A DNA stretch of 21,806 nucleotides, taken from positions 1-21,806 of the IMG/VR virus record IMGVR_UViG_3300031630_000039. One strand, 5' to 3'. Positions 15,172 to 21,377 of this stretch are shown here, one piece after another. A program made the translations under genes and the position numbers. The first letter of the stretch is position 1; every line of letters starts with the position of its first letter. Source of the stretch: a virus. The notes under the pieces were generated by a model. It ran no database searches and was not told where the DNA came from. It was given only the letters and a program-made list of their open reading frames with translations.

Positions 15172-15585
15172 ATGCTCTCTACGTTAATGCAAAGGTATAA
15201 GTCAAACCGACAAAAGCATGCTTTGTTCTATGAAAAAGAATTATTTGAACATCGCAATAAACCTTTAAACATATTACAAATTGGAATTGGTACGAGTATA
15301 TCAGTCTGGCACAAATATTTGTCTTATTCGAATATCTATTGTATCGACGAATTCAACAATTTACAACCTAATAAATACAAATACCTGGAAGAGAAAAGAA
15401 TATTCTGGTCAAGGTGCGATATAAACGATCAAAAAAGTATTAATGATGTTATGATAAATACATGGAATAAACCTAGATTTAATTTTATAATAGACAACGA
15501 AACATCTAGATATCAATATTTAAGAAGATATTGTATTGGAAAATACTATATCGAAACCAGTGACGGCGTAGAGGTAAAGAAATGA
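15172..15585 (+). CDS. Shortened methyltransferase-like protein, paralogue of the one at 19572
   Basis: A 137-residue protein whose parts line up with the methyltransferase at 19572: M-L-S/Q-x-L start, NILQIGIGTSISVWHKYL (33-50) against NILEVGILHGESIRAWLEY, IYCID (55-59) against IYAID, and FNFIIDNETS (103-112) against FDFIIDDGQH. The histidine of the second motif is replaced, and the protein ends soon after, lacking roughly 60 C-terminal residues. It is either a decayed methyltransferase kept as a binding protein or a reduced functional form. It is open throughout with normal spacing and an ATGA overlap with the next gene, which argues against a plain pseudogene. Confidence 0.68.
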   Translation: MLSTLMQRYKSNRQKHALFYEKELFEHRNKPLNILQIGIGTSISVWHKYLSYSNIYCIDEFNNLQPNKYKYLEEKRIFWSRCDINDQKSINDVMINTWNKPRFNFIIDNETSRYQYLRRYCIGKYYIETSDGVEVKK

Positions 15586-16280
15586 AAGCATTTGCAATAG
15601 TTGTACCAGATAATAAAATATCAATGTCTGGATTTAATGAACTTAAAGAAAGCTATGAGAAATACGGTTATGAAGACGGTATTGAAATGCATGAAGCAAT
15701 TGAACTTAATAAAGTAGAAGGATACTGTGGTGGTAATGGATTAGTTTGGAATTATCCATGGGAAGGCCAACACTTAGATATGAAAAGTGGTATGTTGAAG
15801 TCTGCATATCAAACTACAGATAAAAGAAAGCGTATGTCATGTTTTTTAAGTCATTGGTATTTGTGGCGAAAATGCCAAAATCTTAATGAAACTATATTAA
15901 TTCTTGAACACGATTCAAGGTTAATAAAAAGATTACCAGCAGACAGCACATTTGAGAAATCTAATTTCGATATCATAGGAATAAACGATCCATCGATGGC
16001 TACTAGAAAATCTAAAATATATCATGATAAAATCTTAGAAAAAATTGATTTCTTTCAACAAGTTCCAAGGATTGACGAATACAATATTCCACAAGGATTA
16101 GCTGGCAATTCGGCATATGTAATAAAACCAGCTGGCGCAGAACAAATGGTTAATTTGACACAAGAATACGGTATGTGGCCAAACGACGCGTTAATGTGTT
16201 ATCAATTAGTTCCTAAGCTTGGAGTAACACGTAATTTCTACACAAGAATACAAGGATTGAGGTCAACAACAACACTATGA
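15582..16280 (+). CDS. Glycosyltransferase family 25 protein, copy 1
   Basis: A 232-residue GT25-type sugar transferase, the family of LPS galactosyltransferases. The family landmarks are SCFLSHWYLWRKC (near 86-98), ILILEHDSRL (near 106-115), whose E-H-D is the family's ExD-type metal site, and GLAGNSAYVIKPAGAEQM (near 173-190). It is followed with an ATGA overlap by a second GT25 gene with the same landmarks, so the pair arose by duplication or joint acquisition. The acceptor is unknown, but LPS-like or virion glycans are the usual targets. Confidence 0.85.
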   Translation: MKAFAIVVPDNKISMSGFNELKESYEKYGYEDGIEMHEAIELNKVEGYCGGNGLVWNYPWEGQHLDMKSGMLKSAYQTTDKRKRMSCFLSHWYLWRKCQNLNETILILEHDSRLIKRLPADSTFEKSNFDIIGINDPSMATRKSKIYHDKILEKIDFFQQVPRIDEYNIPQGLAGNSAYVIKPAGAEQMVNLTQEYGMWPNDALMCYQLVPKLGVTRNFYTRIQGLRSTTTL

Positions 16281-16918
16281 AAATGTATGTAATAACAATA
16301 ATGGAAAATGAAAGATCAGTGCAAGTTGCTGATAGATGTGTAAAGAGTGGTTTAGTATTTGGTTATAAAATAAACAAACATAAAGCATATACTCCACAAA
16401 ACTGTGATGTATATGAAGAGTTAAAGAAACTTAAATATCCTTCTGCAGCATTTAATGAAATATATAGTAGACCAGAAAATTGTATAGCAGGTTTTTTAAG
16501 TCATCATAGTTTATGGAAAAAGTGTGTCAGATCTAAAGAGCCTATAGTTATATTTGAACATGACGCAGTGCTAGTAGGAGACATTCCACAAATGATGATG
16601 TTTGATATCCTAAACTTAGGTAAACCATCATACGGTAAATTTAATACACCGTCATTCATAGGTTATGGTTCATTAGTATCAAAACCATACTTTCCAGGTG
16701 CACACGCATATAGATTAACACCAAAAGGCGCACAACAACTAATCGATGAATGTGCGTTTTCTGCAGGTCCAACAGACATATACATTCATTCAAGTAAGTT
16801 TACACTAGGTGAATACTATCCATGGCCAGCAGAAGCCAGAGACAGTTTTACTACAATACAACAAAAACAAGGATGCTACGCAAAACATAATTATGGCGAA
16901 ACCTATGAAATTATATAA
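16277..16918 (+). CDS. Glycosyltransferase family 25 protein, copy 2
   Basis: A 213-residue GT25-type protein. The landmarks are AGFLSHHSLWKKC (near 71-83), IVIFEHDAVLV (near 89-99) and PGAHAYRLTPKGAQQLI (near 141-157). In all three places it lines up with the preceding protein, but overall they differ strongly, so the pair is old. GPTDIYIH is the expected D-x-x-I closing motif. The next gene starts within its last 14 to 26 bases. Confidence 0.85.
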   Translation: MKMYVITIMENERSVQVADRCVKSGLVFGYKINKHKAYTPQNCDVYEELKKLKYPSAAFNEIYSRPENCIAGFLSHHSLWKKCVRSKEPIVIFEHDAVLVGDIPQMMMFDILNLGKPSYGKFNTPSFIGYGSLVSKPYFPGAHAYRLTPKGAQQLIDECAFSAGPTDIYIHSSKFTLGEYYPWPAEARDSFTTIQQKQGCYAKHNYGETYEII

Positions 16919-17546
16919 TAAAGCATTCTTAACTGGATGCGATAAAAGCCATGAGTGGATTTTACCATGGTTTTTAAAGAATTTAAAAAAACATACTAAA
17001 GTTCCAATAGTCTTTGCTAACTTTGGTATTAGCGAGTTAAGTTTAAAGATTGTGCGTGAGAATGTTCACGCTGTGCTAGATTTGTCAAAAGTTGATGAGT
17101 CTGGTTGGTTTAAGAAACCATTGTCAATGTATAAATGTCCAGCTAAAAAGACAGTGTGGTTAGATACTGATTGTGAAGTAAAAGATAATATCGATGGCAT
17201 ATTTGATCTAATAGAACCTAATAAACTGGCAATGGTTGAAGATAAACCGTGGACTACAAGACGTGGACACCTTTGGCATAATTCAGGAGTTGTAGGATTT
17301 ATAGATAAACCTATAATATTAAGTAGATGGGTAGAAGCAATTAAAAAGAATAAAGATCAAGCAGGTGATCAGGAAGTTTTGGATAAACTATTAACTCCTA
17401 TTACTAAAATTGGTGCAATAACCGATTTGCCTAACGAATACAATGTGTTAAGATTACAGGTAGAGAATGATGGATATGTGGGGAAAACTAGAATTATGCA
17501 TTGGACTGGTGCAAAAGGTAAAGCTAAAATTAGGAGTATGTTATGA
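16905..17546 (+). CDS. Putative GT-A fold glycosyltransferase
   Basis: A 213-residue protein. TVWLDTDCEV (83-92) carries D87-T-D89, a DxD metal site on a strand end as in GT-A enzymes. HNSGVVGFIDKP is the following family-like strand, and a D-Q-E-V-L-D segment resembles the catalytic helix of GT8-type enzymes. I used the ATG at 16905, which begins the first strand (MKLYNKAFLTGC) and overlaps the GT25 stop by 14 bases. An ATG at 16893 would add four residues. There is no clear ribosome site, so coupled translation is likely. It shares ATGA with the next gene. Confidence 0.72.
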   Translation: MKLYNKAFLTGCDKSHEWILPWFLKNLKKHTKVPIVFANFGISELSLKIVRENVHAVLDLSKVDESGWFKKPLSMYKCPAKKTVWLDTDCEVKDNIDGIFDLIEPNKLAMVEDKPWTTRRGHLWHNSGVVGFIDKPIILSRWVEAIKKNKDQAGDQEVLDKLLTPITKIGAITDLPNEYNVLRLQVENDGYVGKTRIMHWTGAKGKAKIRSML

Positions 17547-18163
17547 GTAAAGTAGTTCACATTATAGGAAATGGTGATCAATCCAGTTTGTATTTTAAAG
17601 AGCAAAGAGTTGGAATGAAATTAACATGCAATATTCCACCATGGCCAGTTCCTGGCGCATATGGTACTATCATGGTAGATTTTAAAATGATGAGAGCTTT
17701 GCATGAAGGATCATTAACTATTCCTGGTGATTGGATTTTAGGCATGAGACCTAAGATTTGGATGGATCAACAACCTACTTTTTACGTAAAACATTCACAT
17801 CAAGTAAAAGAATTCTATACTGAACTTCCAAAATACGTATCAAACTACACAGATTTTAATTGCGGTCATATGGCTGTACATTATGCATCAAAGAAAATTA
17901 AAGCAGATGAAGTACATTTATATGGATTCGATTCACTTTTTGATTTTAACTTAAGAAGTTGTTCTGATTTTTATCTTAATTCTGATAGAGGCAATATGAA
18001 CAGCCACAGACTGGCTAACAATTGGAGACCAGTGTGGGAAAATATGTTTAAAGAATTCCCTAACACTAAATTCGTATTACATCACGTTCATAACGCACTT
18101 AAAGTCAAAGTAGCAGATAATGTACATATTGTAACGTATGACTCTAAAACTAAAATGGACTAG
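17543..18163 (+). CDS. Putative sialyltransferase-like or MptE-like protein
   Basis: A 206-residue protein. It opens VVHIIGNGDQSSLY (4-17), like the N-G-x-S nucleotide-sugar loop of GT29/GT42 sialyltransferases and DUF115 proteins. It later has CGHMAVHYASKK followed by EVHLYGFDSLFDF, the S/C-G-x-x-M-A helix and G-x-D strand of the same fold. H-H-V-H-N near the end could be catalytic. I infer a transferase that uses a CMP- or other nucleotide sugar, with low certainty about the donor. It is the last gene of the sugar island and stops just before the upstream control element at 18164. Confidence 0.55.
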   Translation: MSKVVHIIGNGDQSSLYFKEQRVGMKLTCNIPPWPVPGAYGTIMVDFKMMRALHEGSLTIPGDWILGMRPKIWMDQQPTFYVKHSHQVKEFYTELPKYVSNYTDFNCGHMAVHYASKKIKADEVHLYGFDSLFDFNLRSCSDFYLNSDRGNMNSHRLANNWRPVWENMFKEFPNTKFVLHHVHNALKVKVADNVHIVTYDSKTKMD

Positions 18164-18206
18164 TTAACATGTTCACAACAAACTTTAAAATAAGTGCATT
18201 TTTTAG
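18164..18206 (+). repeat. Upstream activating-type element, copy 2
   Basis: TTAACATGTT followed by AACAAACTTTA and AATAAGTG in the same order and at the same distance (43 bases from the first base to TGTACA) as at 5462-5504. It lies wholly between genes here, whereas copy 1 overlaps coding sequence, so conservation is not due to protein constraint. Confidence 0.75.
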
Positions 18207-18235
18207 TGTACATTCGTTAAAAAGTATGGTATAAT
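18207..18235 (+). promoter_or_regulatory. Sigma70-like extended -10 promoter
   Basis: TGTACA at 18207-18212, 17 bases, TATAAT at 18230-18235 with TATGG before it. The leader TATTAAAATCAAAAAAGCGGAG is almost the same as that before 5045. It drives the gene at 18271 and probably the lysis enzyme after it. Confidence 0.82.
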
Positions 18236-18270
18236 ATATATATTAAAATCAAAAAAGCGGAGAATATAAT

Positions 18271-18459
18271 ATGTCAAATACAAACACTTATTTCATGGAT
18301 TCAGTAGAAGACTTTAACGAGCAAGCAGTAGATATTATTGAAGATTCTAATGTACTAACAGAAGCATTGTCTAGAGTTGAAAGTGTAAGATCATACTACT
18401 ATAACTTTATAGATGCTGAACAAGCTGCTGAGGACGTAACTAACATGTGGCATGCGTAA
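18271..18459 (+). CDS. Hypothetical small acidic protein, 62 aa
   Basis: A 62-residue acidic, fully helical protein (many D and E, no cysteine) behind a strong promoter and a GGAGAATATA ribosome site. The function is unknown. Its TAA shares TAATG with the lysis enzyme gene, so the two are coupled. Being small, acidic and highly expressed, it could be a mimic or regulator, but nothing in the sequence proves this. Confidence 0.7.
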   Translation: MSNTNTYFMDSVEDFNEQAVDIIEDSNVLTEALSRVESVRSYYYNFIDAEQAAEDVTNMWHA

Positions 18460-19007
18460 TGCAGCCATACGCTAATACGATTAAAGGTTTAGCACTAGGC
18501 ATATTTGGAATGTTAGTGTTAACTTATTGCACTCCTGTACATGCAAACTCTCTAAAAAATCAAGAGGTTGCATGCATGGCTAAAAACATGTACTGGGAAG
18601 CTCGTAATCAATCTATTCAAGGTATGATTGCCGTAGGATACGTTACTATGAACAGAGTTCTAGATAAGAGATATCCAAACACAGTATGTTCTGTAGTGTA
18701 TCAAGCGCAACATTCTAAATGGTGGTTAGAAACTCATGGTAAATGGCATCCTTTAAAAAACAGATGTCAATTTAGTTGGTACTGTGATGGTAAGAAAGAT
18801 ATAATACCATCACAAGATAAAGACTTGTATGAATACATTATAGGAATTGCAGCCAAAATATATTATGGATATAATTCAATATTAGTATTTGATTTTACTA
18901 GAGGTGCTACTCACTATCATGCAGATTATGTGTATCCATCATGGGCAGAAAAGAAAACACAAACTGTCACTATTGGTAAACATATATTCTATAGATGGGA
19001 AAAATAA
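18459..19007 (+). CDS. Secreted cell-wall hydrolase, SleB/Hydrolase_2 family (endolysin candidate)
   Basis: A 182-residue peptidoglycan hydrolase. Residues 1-29 form a Sec signal peptide (core GLALGIFGMLVL, cleavage after VHA). The mature enzyme has the SleB landmarks: MYWEARNQ with the catalytic glutamate E47, GYVTMNRVLDKRYP (60-73), CQFSWYCDGK (103-112) and GATHYHADYVYPSWA (149-163). T4 instead uses a lysozyme of another family. The signal peptide means export could occur without a holin pore, as in secreted endolysins. I chose the ATG at 18459 for its TAATG overlap; an ATG at 18447 would add four residues. Confidence 0.88.
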   Translation: MQPYANTIKGLALGIFGMLVLTYCTPVHANSLKNQEVACMAKNMYWEARNQSIQGMIAVGYVTMNRVLDKRYPNTVCSVVYQAQHSKWWLETHGKWHPLKNRCQFSWYCDGKKDIIPSQDKDLYEYIIGIAAKIYYGYNSILVFDFTRGATHYHADYVYPSWAEKKTQTVTIGKHIFYRWEK

Positions 19008-19199
19008 ATGACAACTGATTCTGAATTAGACACAGCTAAATTTATTGTTAAGCAACACGGCAATAAAATAAAACCAGGTGAACTACACGAAAATAATCAA
19101 GCAGTCATTGACTGGATTAATAACGCAAAACAAATAGTAAAGGACAACGATAGTGAAAGAGTTAAGAGAAAAACTAATGCAGAAAATAAGACTAAGTGA
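19008..19199 (+). CDS. Hypothetical protein, 63 aa
   Basis: A 63-residue lysine-rich protein, mostly helical, with no membrane segment or cysteine. It begins directly after the lysin stop. Its 3' third overlaps the next gene by 47 bases, and its lysine-rich tail corresponds to that overlap, so the end may be constrained by the other frame. No family is recognised. Confidence 0.6.
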   Translation: MTTDSELDTAKFIVKQHGNKIKPGELHENNQAVIDWINNAKQIVKDNDSERVKRKTNAENKTK

Positions 19200-19572
19200 T
19201 GATGATTTAAAATCTGTGGTTGTTCATGAGGCGCACAAAAAACCAACTATATCTTATAAGTTCAATGAAAACGTGTATGTTGAAGAGTTAATGGATGTTA
19301 TTGATAAAACTTATAAAGGTCATTATTCTAGAGAACAGTTTCAAGCAACTGAATTCATTATAGATGGCGGACATGGTGCTGGATTTTGTATTGGTAATAT
19401 TATGAAATACGCTCAAAGATATGGTAAAAAAGGTAATACAGATGATGCTAGAAAAGATGTTATGAAAGTATTACATTATGCAGTTATGATGTTACATGTG
19501 CATGATATTGAACAATATGATAAATTTGCTGATATTGATACAAATAAAGAATACAAGTACGATACTGATTAA
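19153..19572 (+). CDS. DUF3310 family protein, GTG start
   Basis: Residues from about 48 match DUF3310: FQATEFIIDGGHGAGFCIGNIMKYAQRYGKKGNTDDARKDV, with the family's F-x-x-GN-x-x-K-Y-x-x-R-x-x-x-K helix pair (written here in parts: GFCIGNIMKYAQRYGKKG), followed by a helix in which HYAVMML is typical. The family is widespread in phages and is sometimes labelled nucleotide kinase-like without proof. The GTG at 19153 has AGGA nine bases upstream and gives 139 residues. The ATG at 19177 is an alternative with a weaker site. It shares TAATG with the methyltransferase that follows. Confidence 0.8.
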   Translation: MKELREKLMQKIRLSDDDLKSVVVHEAHKKPTISYKFNENVYVEELMDVIDKTYKGHYSREQFQATEFIIDGGHGAGFCIGNIMKYAQRYGKKGNTDDARKDVMKVLHYAVMMLHVHDIEQYDKFADIDTNKEYKYDTD

Positions 19573-20165
19573 TGTTACAAGATTTATTTAAAAAGTTTAA
19601 GACTACTAAACAACATCATTCTTACAGCAAGTTATATGAATCAGATTTTAAGCCAATACGACAAAATAAACTTAATATTTTAGAAGTAGGAATACTTCAT
19701 GGTGAAAGCATAAGAGCGTGGTTAGAGTATTTCCCTGATGCTACGATTTATGCAATTGATACATTTGAAAGAAAGCATCCAGGTGCTATATCGGTGCTTA
19801 GAAATCCTTATGTTAATTATGCTAAATTAGATAGCACTAGTGCTGAATGCAAACAATATTTTAAAGATTTAGGTATTCAATTTGATTTTATTATTGATGA
19901 CGGACAGCATACACCAGAAAGTCAACGTTTAACTTTTGAAAATCTTATTGAGTTCACGAACAATTATTATATTGAAGATGTGTGGAATTTAGATGATGAT
20001 GGAATGCAAGCAGTCTTTGTTGCTGATCAAATAACAAAGAATGACGATTTTACAATAGAAAAATGGAATGCTCTTATTCAGTCTATCAGTAAATACAATG
20101 TTACTCATCATGATTATAGGGAAGAAAACAAACCTGATAGCTACATTATTAAAATTGTAAAGTAA
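19572..20165 (+). CDS. Class I SAM methyltransferase-like protein
   Basis: A 197-residue Rossmann-fold protein. ILEVGILHGESIRAW (36-50) is motif I, IYAIDTFER (59-67) the acidic strand end, and FDFIIDDGQHTPESQ (104-118) the D-D-G-x-H motif of the cephalosporin hydroxylase/Methyltransf_24 group that modifies sugars. It is the full-length relative of the reduced protein at 15172, though it lies outside the sugar island. The island may once have extended to here, or the lysis genes were inserted. It is the last gene before a regulatory region on this strand. Confidence 0.78.
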   Translation: MLQDLFKKFKTTKQHHSYSKLYESDFKPIRQNKLNILEVGILHGESIRAWLEYFPDATIYAIDTFERKHPGAISVLRNPYVNYAKLDSTSAECKQYFKDLGIQFDFIIDDGQHTPESQRLTFENLIEFTNNYYIEDVWNLDDDGMQAVFVADQITKNDDFTIEKWNALIQSISKYNVTHHDYREENKPDSYIIKIVK

Positions 20166-20171
20166 AATTTA

Positions 20172-20179
20172 TATAAATA
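20172..20179 (+). promoter_or_regulatory. T4-late-type promoter box
   Basis: An exact TATAAATA lies in non-coding DNA. T4 late transcription starts about six bases after this box, which would place the first base near 20185, four bases before the first stem of the riboswitch. The fit to a transcript that begins with the riboswitch makes chance less likely. Confidence 0.6.
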
Positions 20180-20188
20180 ATGTTATAA

Positions 20189-20260
20189 CGTTCACCCGTA
20201 AGGGCGGAAGTAAGCAATCGCTGAAGGAACGCACTCTAACCAATAACTAGGGGAGGGTGA
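20189..20260 (+). promoter_or_regulatory. Glutamine riboswitch (glnA / Downstream-peptide type)
   Basis: The RNA reads CGUUCACCC, then GGGCGGAAGUAAGC, then GCUGAAGGAACGC, the conserved words I recall for the glutamine aptamers of marine cyanobacteria and their phages. The outer stem CGUUC (20189-20193) pairs with GAACG (20227-20231). Inside are CCC-GUAA-GGG (20195-20204) and AGC-AAUC-GCU (20213-20222), giving a three-way junction. UCACCC (20192-20197) can instead pair with GGGUGA (20255-20260) in the ribosome site of the next gene, so glutamine could switch translation on or off. A 35-codon gene follows, exactly the context that named the Downstream-peptide motif. Confidence 0.82.
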
Positions 20261-20263
20261 CTC

Positions 20264-20371
20264 ATGACTTACACATACAGACCATTTCAATGGAAGATGT
20301 TTGTTCGAGCTCGTAGACGCGCTTTAGTTCATAAGATACTGAACTATCGTTTGCAACTGCGTATAGCTTAA
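20264..20371 (+). CDS. 35-residue arginine-rich peptide under the glutamine riboswitch
   Basis: The ATG at 20264 follows a very strong purine-rich ribosome site (GGGGAGGGTGA) and opens 35 codons. The peptide begins MTYTYRPFQWKM, has a core VRARRRALVHKILNYRLQLR, and carries eight arginines and no acidic residue. Short ORFs are the normal partner of this riboswitch class. Basic peptides controlled by glutamine riboswitches in cyanobacteria include the glutamine synthetase inactivating factors, and the arginine-rich helix here is loosely like them. That link is inference only. Its stop overlaps the stop of the opposing gene. Confidence 0.72.
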   Translation: MTYTYRPFQWKMFVRARRRALVHKILNYRLQLRIA

Positions 20372-20586
20372 TAAACTTTAGTTTTTTCGTTGATGCGCTT
20401 AGGTACGCATATCGCTGTATATGATAGGAACTTAGGCGCATCTTCTCTTGCTGTCTTATTAGGAACACCTGGTTGATTATTTAATCTTTCAGCAAAGTAC
20501 TTACATTGATTAATGTCAGCAAAATACATGTCTTGACTTTCTATACGAGAACCTAAATATACCATAAGTAGAAAAGCATGACTCAT
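20368..20586 (-). CDS. Hypothetical protein, 72 aa
   Basis: A 72-residue protein on the minus strand. It has a short hydrophobic start (AFLLMVYLG), a middle D-I-N-Q-C-K-Y-F-A-E-R-L-N-N-Q and an end containing AICVPK. The two cysteines (C28 and C60) and this word order resemble small phage proteins of unknown role. The stop overlaps the peptide gene's stop in a shared TTAA, making a tail-to-tail junction with no spacer. It is the last gene of the minus-strand block. Confidence 0.65.
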   Translation of the reverse strand: MSHAFLLMVYLGSRIESQDMYFADINQCKYFAERLNNQPGVPNKTAREDAPKFLSYTAICVPKRINEKTKVY

Positions 20587-20588
20587 CT

Positions 20589-20873
20589 TTATTTCTTCTT
20601 TGAATGTTTAACGAGTTCTTGTTGAGAAAAACTAGCCATTGCTTGTTTTCGTAAAGTTTCAATGTCAGCAGCTTTAGAGAACTTAGTTTTCTCTCTCATA
20701 GTTAATTGCGCATTAAACTTATATTTTACAGGTTCAGGATCTTGTGACTGACTGACCATTGTTGTAATTGCTCTATATCCGTCACCTATAAAAATAAGTT
20801 TGCCATCTTTATATAATTTCCCTTTAGATGCAGTTGTTAGATCTAGTTTCATATTTTCATGTTTAAATATCAT
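20589..20873 (-). CDS. Hypothetical protein, 94 aa
   Basis: The ATG at 20873 with GGAAAAG directly before it is preferred over a GTG at 20888 that lacks a ribosome site. The 94-residue protein starts with beta-type segments (KGKLYKDGKLIFIGDGY) and ends in a basic helix (AADIETLRKQAMASFSQQELVKHSKKK). No family is recognised. It overlaps the cysteine-rich gene upstream by 11 bases and ends two bases before the start of the next gene, so the block is read as one message. Confidence 0.65.
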   Translation of the reverse strand: MIFKHENMKLDLTTASKGKLYKDGKLIFIGDGYRAITTMVSQSQDPEPVKYKFNAQLTMREKTKFSKAADIETLRKQAMASFSQQELVKHSKKK

Positions 20874-21000
20874 CTTTTCCACAGTCACATTTTTGGCATA
20901 TATCGTTCATACATTCAGGACAGCCACTAGAATAACAATGGCATTTGTGTCCACAATAACTACATTCTCTTTCTTCTCCAACATTAGATTCACCTAACAT
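20863..21000 (-). CDS. 45-residue cysteine-rich zinc-ribbon-like protein
   Basis: A short minus-strand gene with AGGAGAGA six bases before its ATG. The 45 residues include nine cysteines (13, 16, 20, 22, 27, 30, 35, 38 and 40) and two histidines (18 and 21), arranged as C-S-Y-C-G-H-K-C-H-C, then C-P-E-C, then C-Q-K-C-D-C-G-K. Several CxxC knuckles in so short a chain indicate one or two structural zinc sites. It may bind nucleic acid or a host protein. It fills what would otherwise be a gap between two genes and overlaps the next start by 11 bases, which supports coupling. Confidence 0.75.
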   Translation of the reverse strand: MLGESNVGEERECSYCGHKCHCYSSGCPECMNDICQKCDCGKDDI

Positions 21001-21010
21001 ATTATCTCTC

Positions 21011-21376
21011 CTATTTTACTGCTTCATTTAAACTATCTATAACGCTTCCAATATTTGGTACAGAACCGTAAGGATTATATTTACATTTATACTGTCGTGG
21101 ACATCTGTTTTCAATTGCCATTTCGTATGTTTTATTTTGCCCTTGGTATATACAAACTTCTTCACCAGATTTAGTTTTAACACGCTTCTTAAGTCTGCAT
21201 GTAACCATTCTTGGTAGGATTATATCGCCTTTTCGTATCTTCTGTTGACGAGTGTAGTCTTTTTTCTTTCCAATTTGTTTAGCACCAGCATGAGCATTTT
21301 CCATCATGATACCTACACTTGCTAATATAATTGATATAAAAACAATGTATAATAATGCGTAATCGCTTGATTTCAT
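21011..21376 (-). CDS. Exported protein with signal peptide, four cysteines
   Basis: I use the ATG at 21376, which follows the preceding stop by one base and starts directly at a signal peptide: K2, hydrophobic core YALLYIVFISIILASVGIM and cleavage after AHA (residue 30). The mature part of about 91 residues is basic and carries four cysteines (60, 75, 92 and 98), likely forming two disulphides, with EVCIYQGQNKTYEM and NRCPRQYKCKYNP as distinctive words. I have seen similar small exported proteins in marine T4-like phages; their role is unknown. The stop is TAG at 21011. Confidence 0.75.
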   Translation of the reverse strand: MKSSDYALLYIVFISIILASVGIMMENAHAGAKQIGKKKDYTRQQKIRKGDIILPRMVTCRLKKRVKTKSGEEVCIYQGQNKTYEMAIENRCPRQYKCKYNPYGSVPNIGSVIDSLNEAVK

Positions 21377-21377
21377 A

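Noticed and set aside
20373-20387. AAAC-TTTA-GTTT followed by Ts as a terminator
   Set aside because: The stem is only four AT-rich pairs, too weak to claim as an intrinsic terminator.
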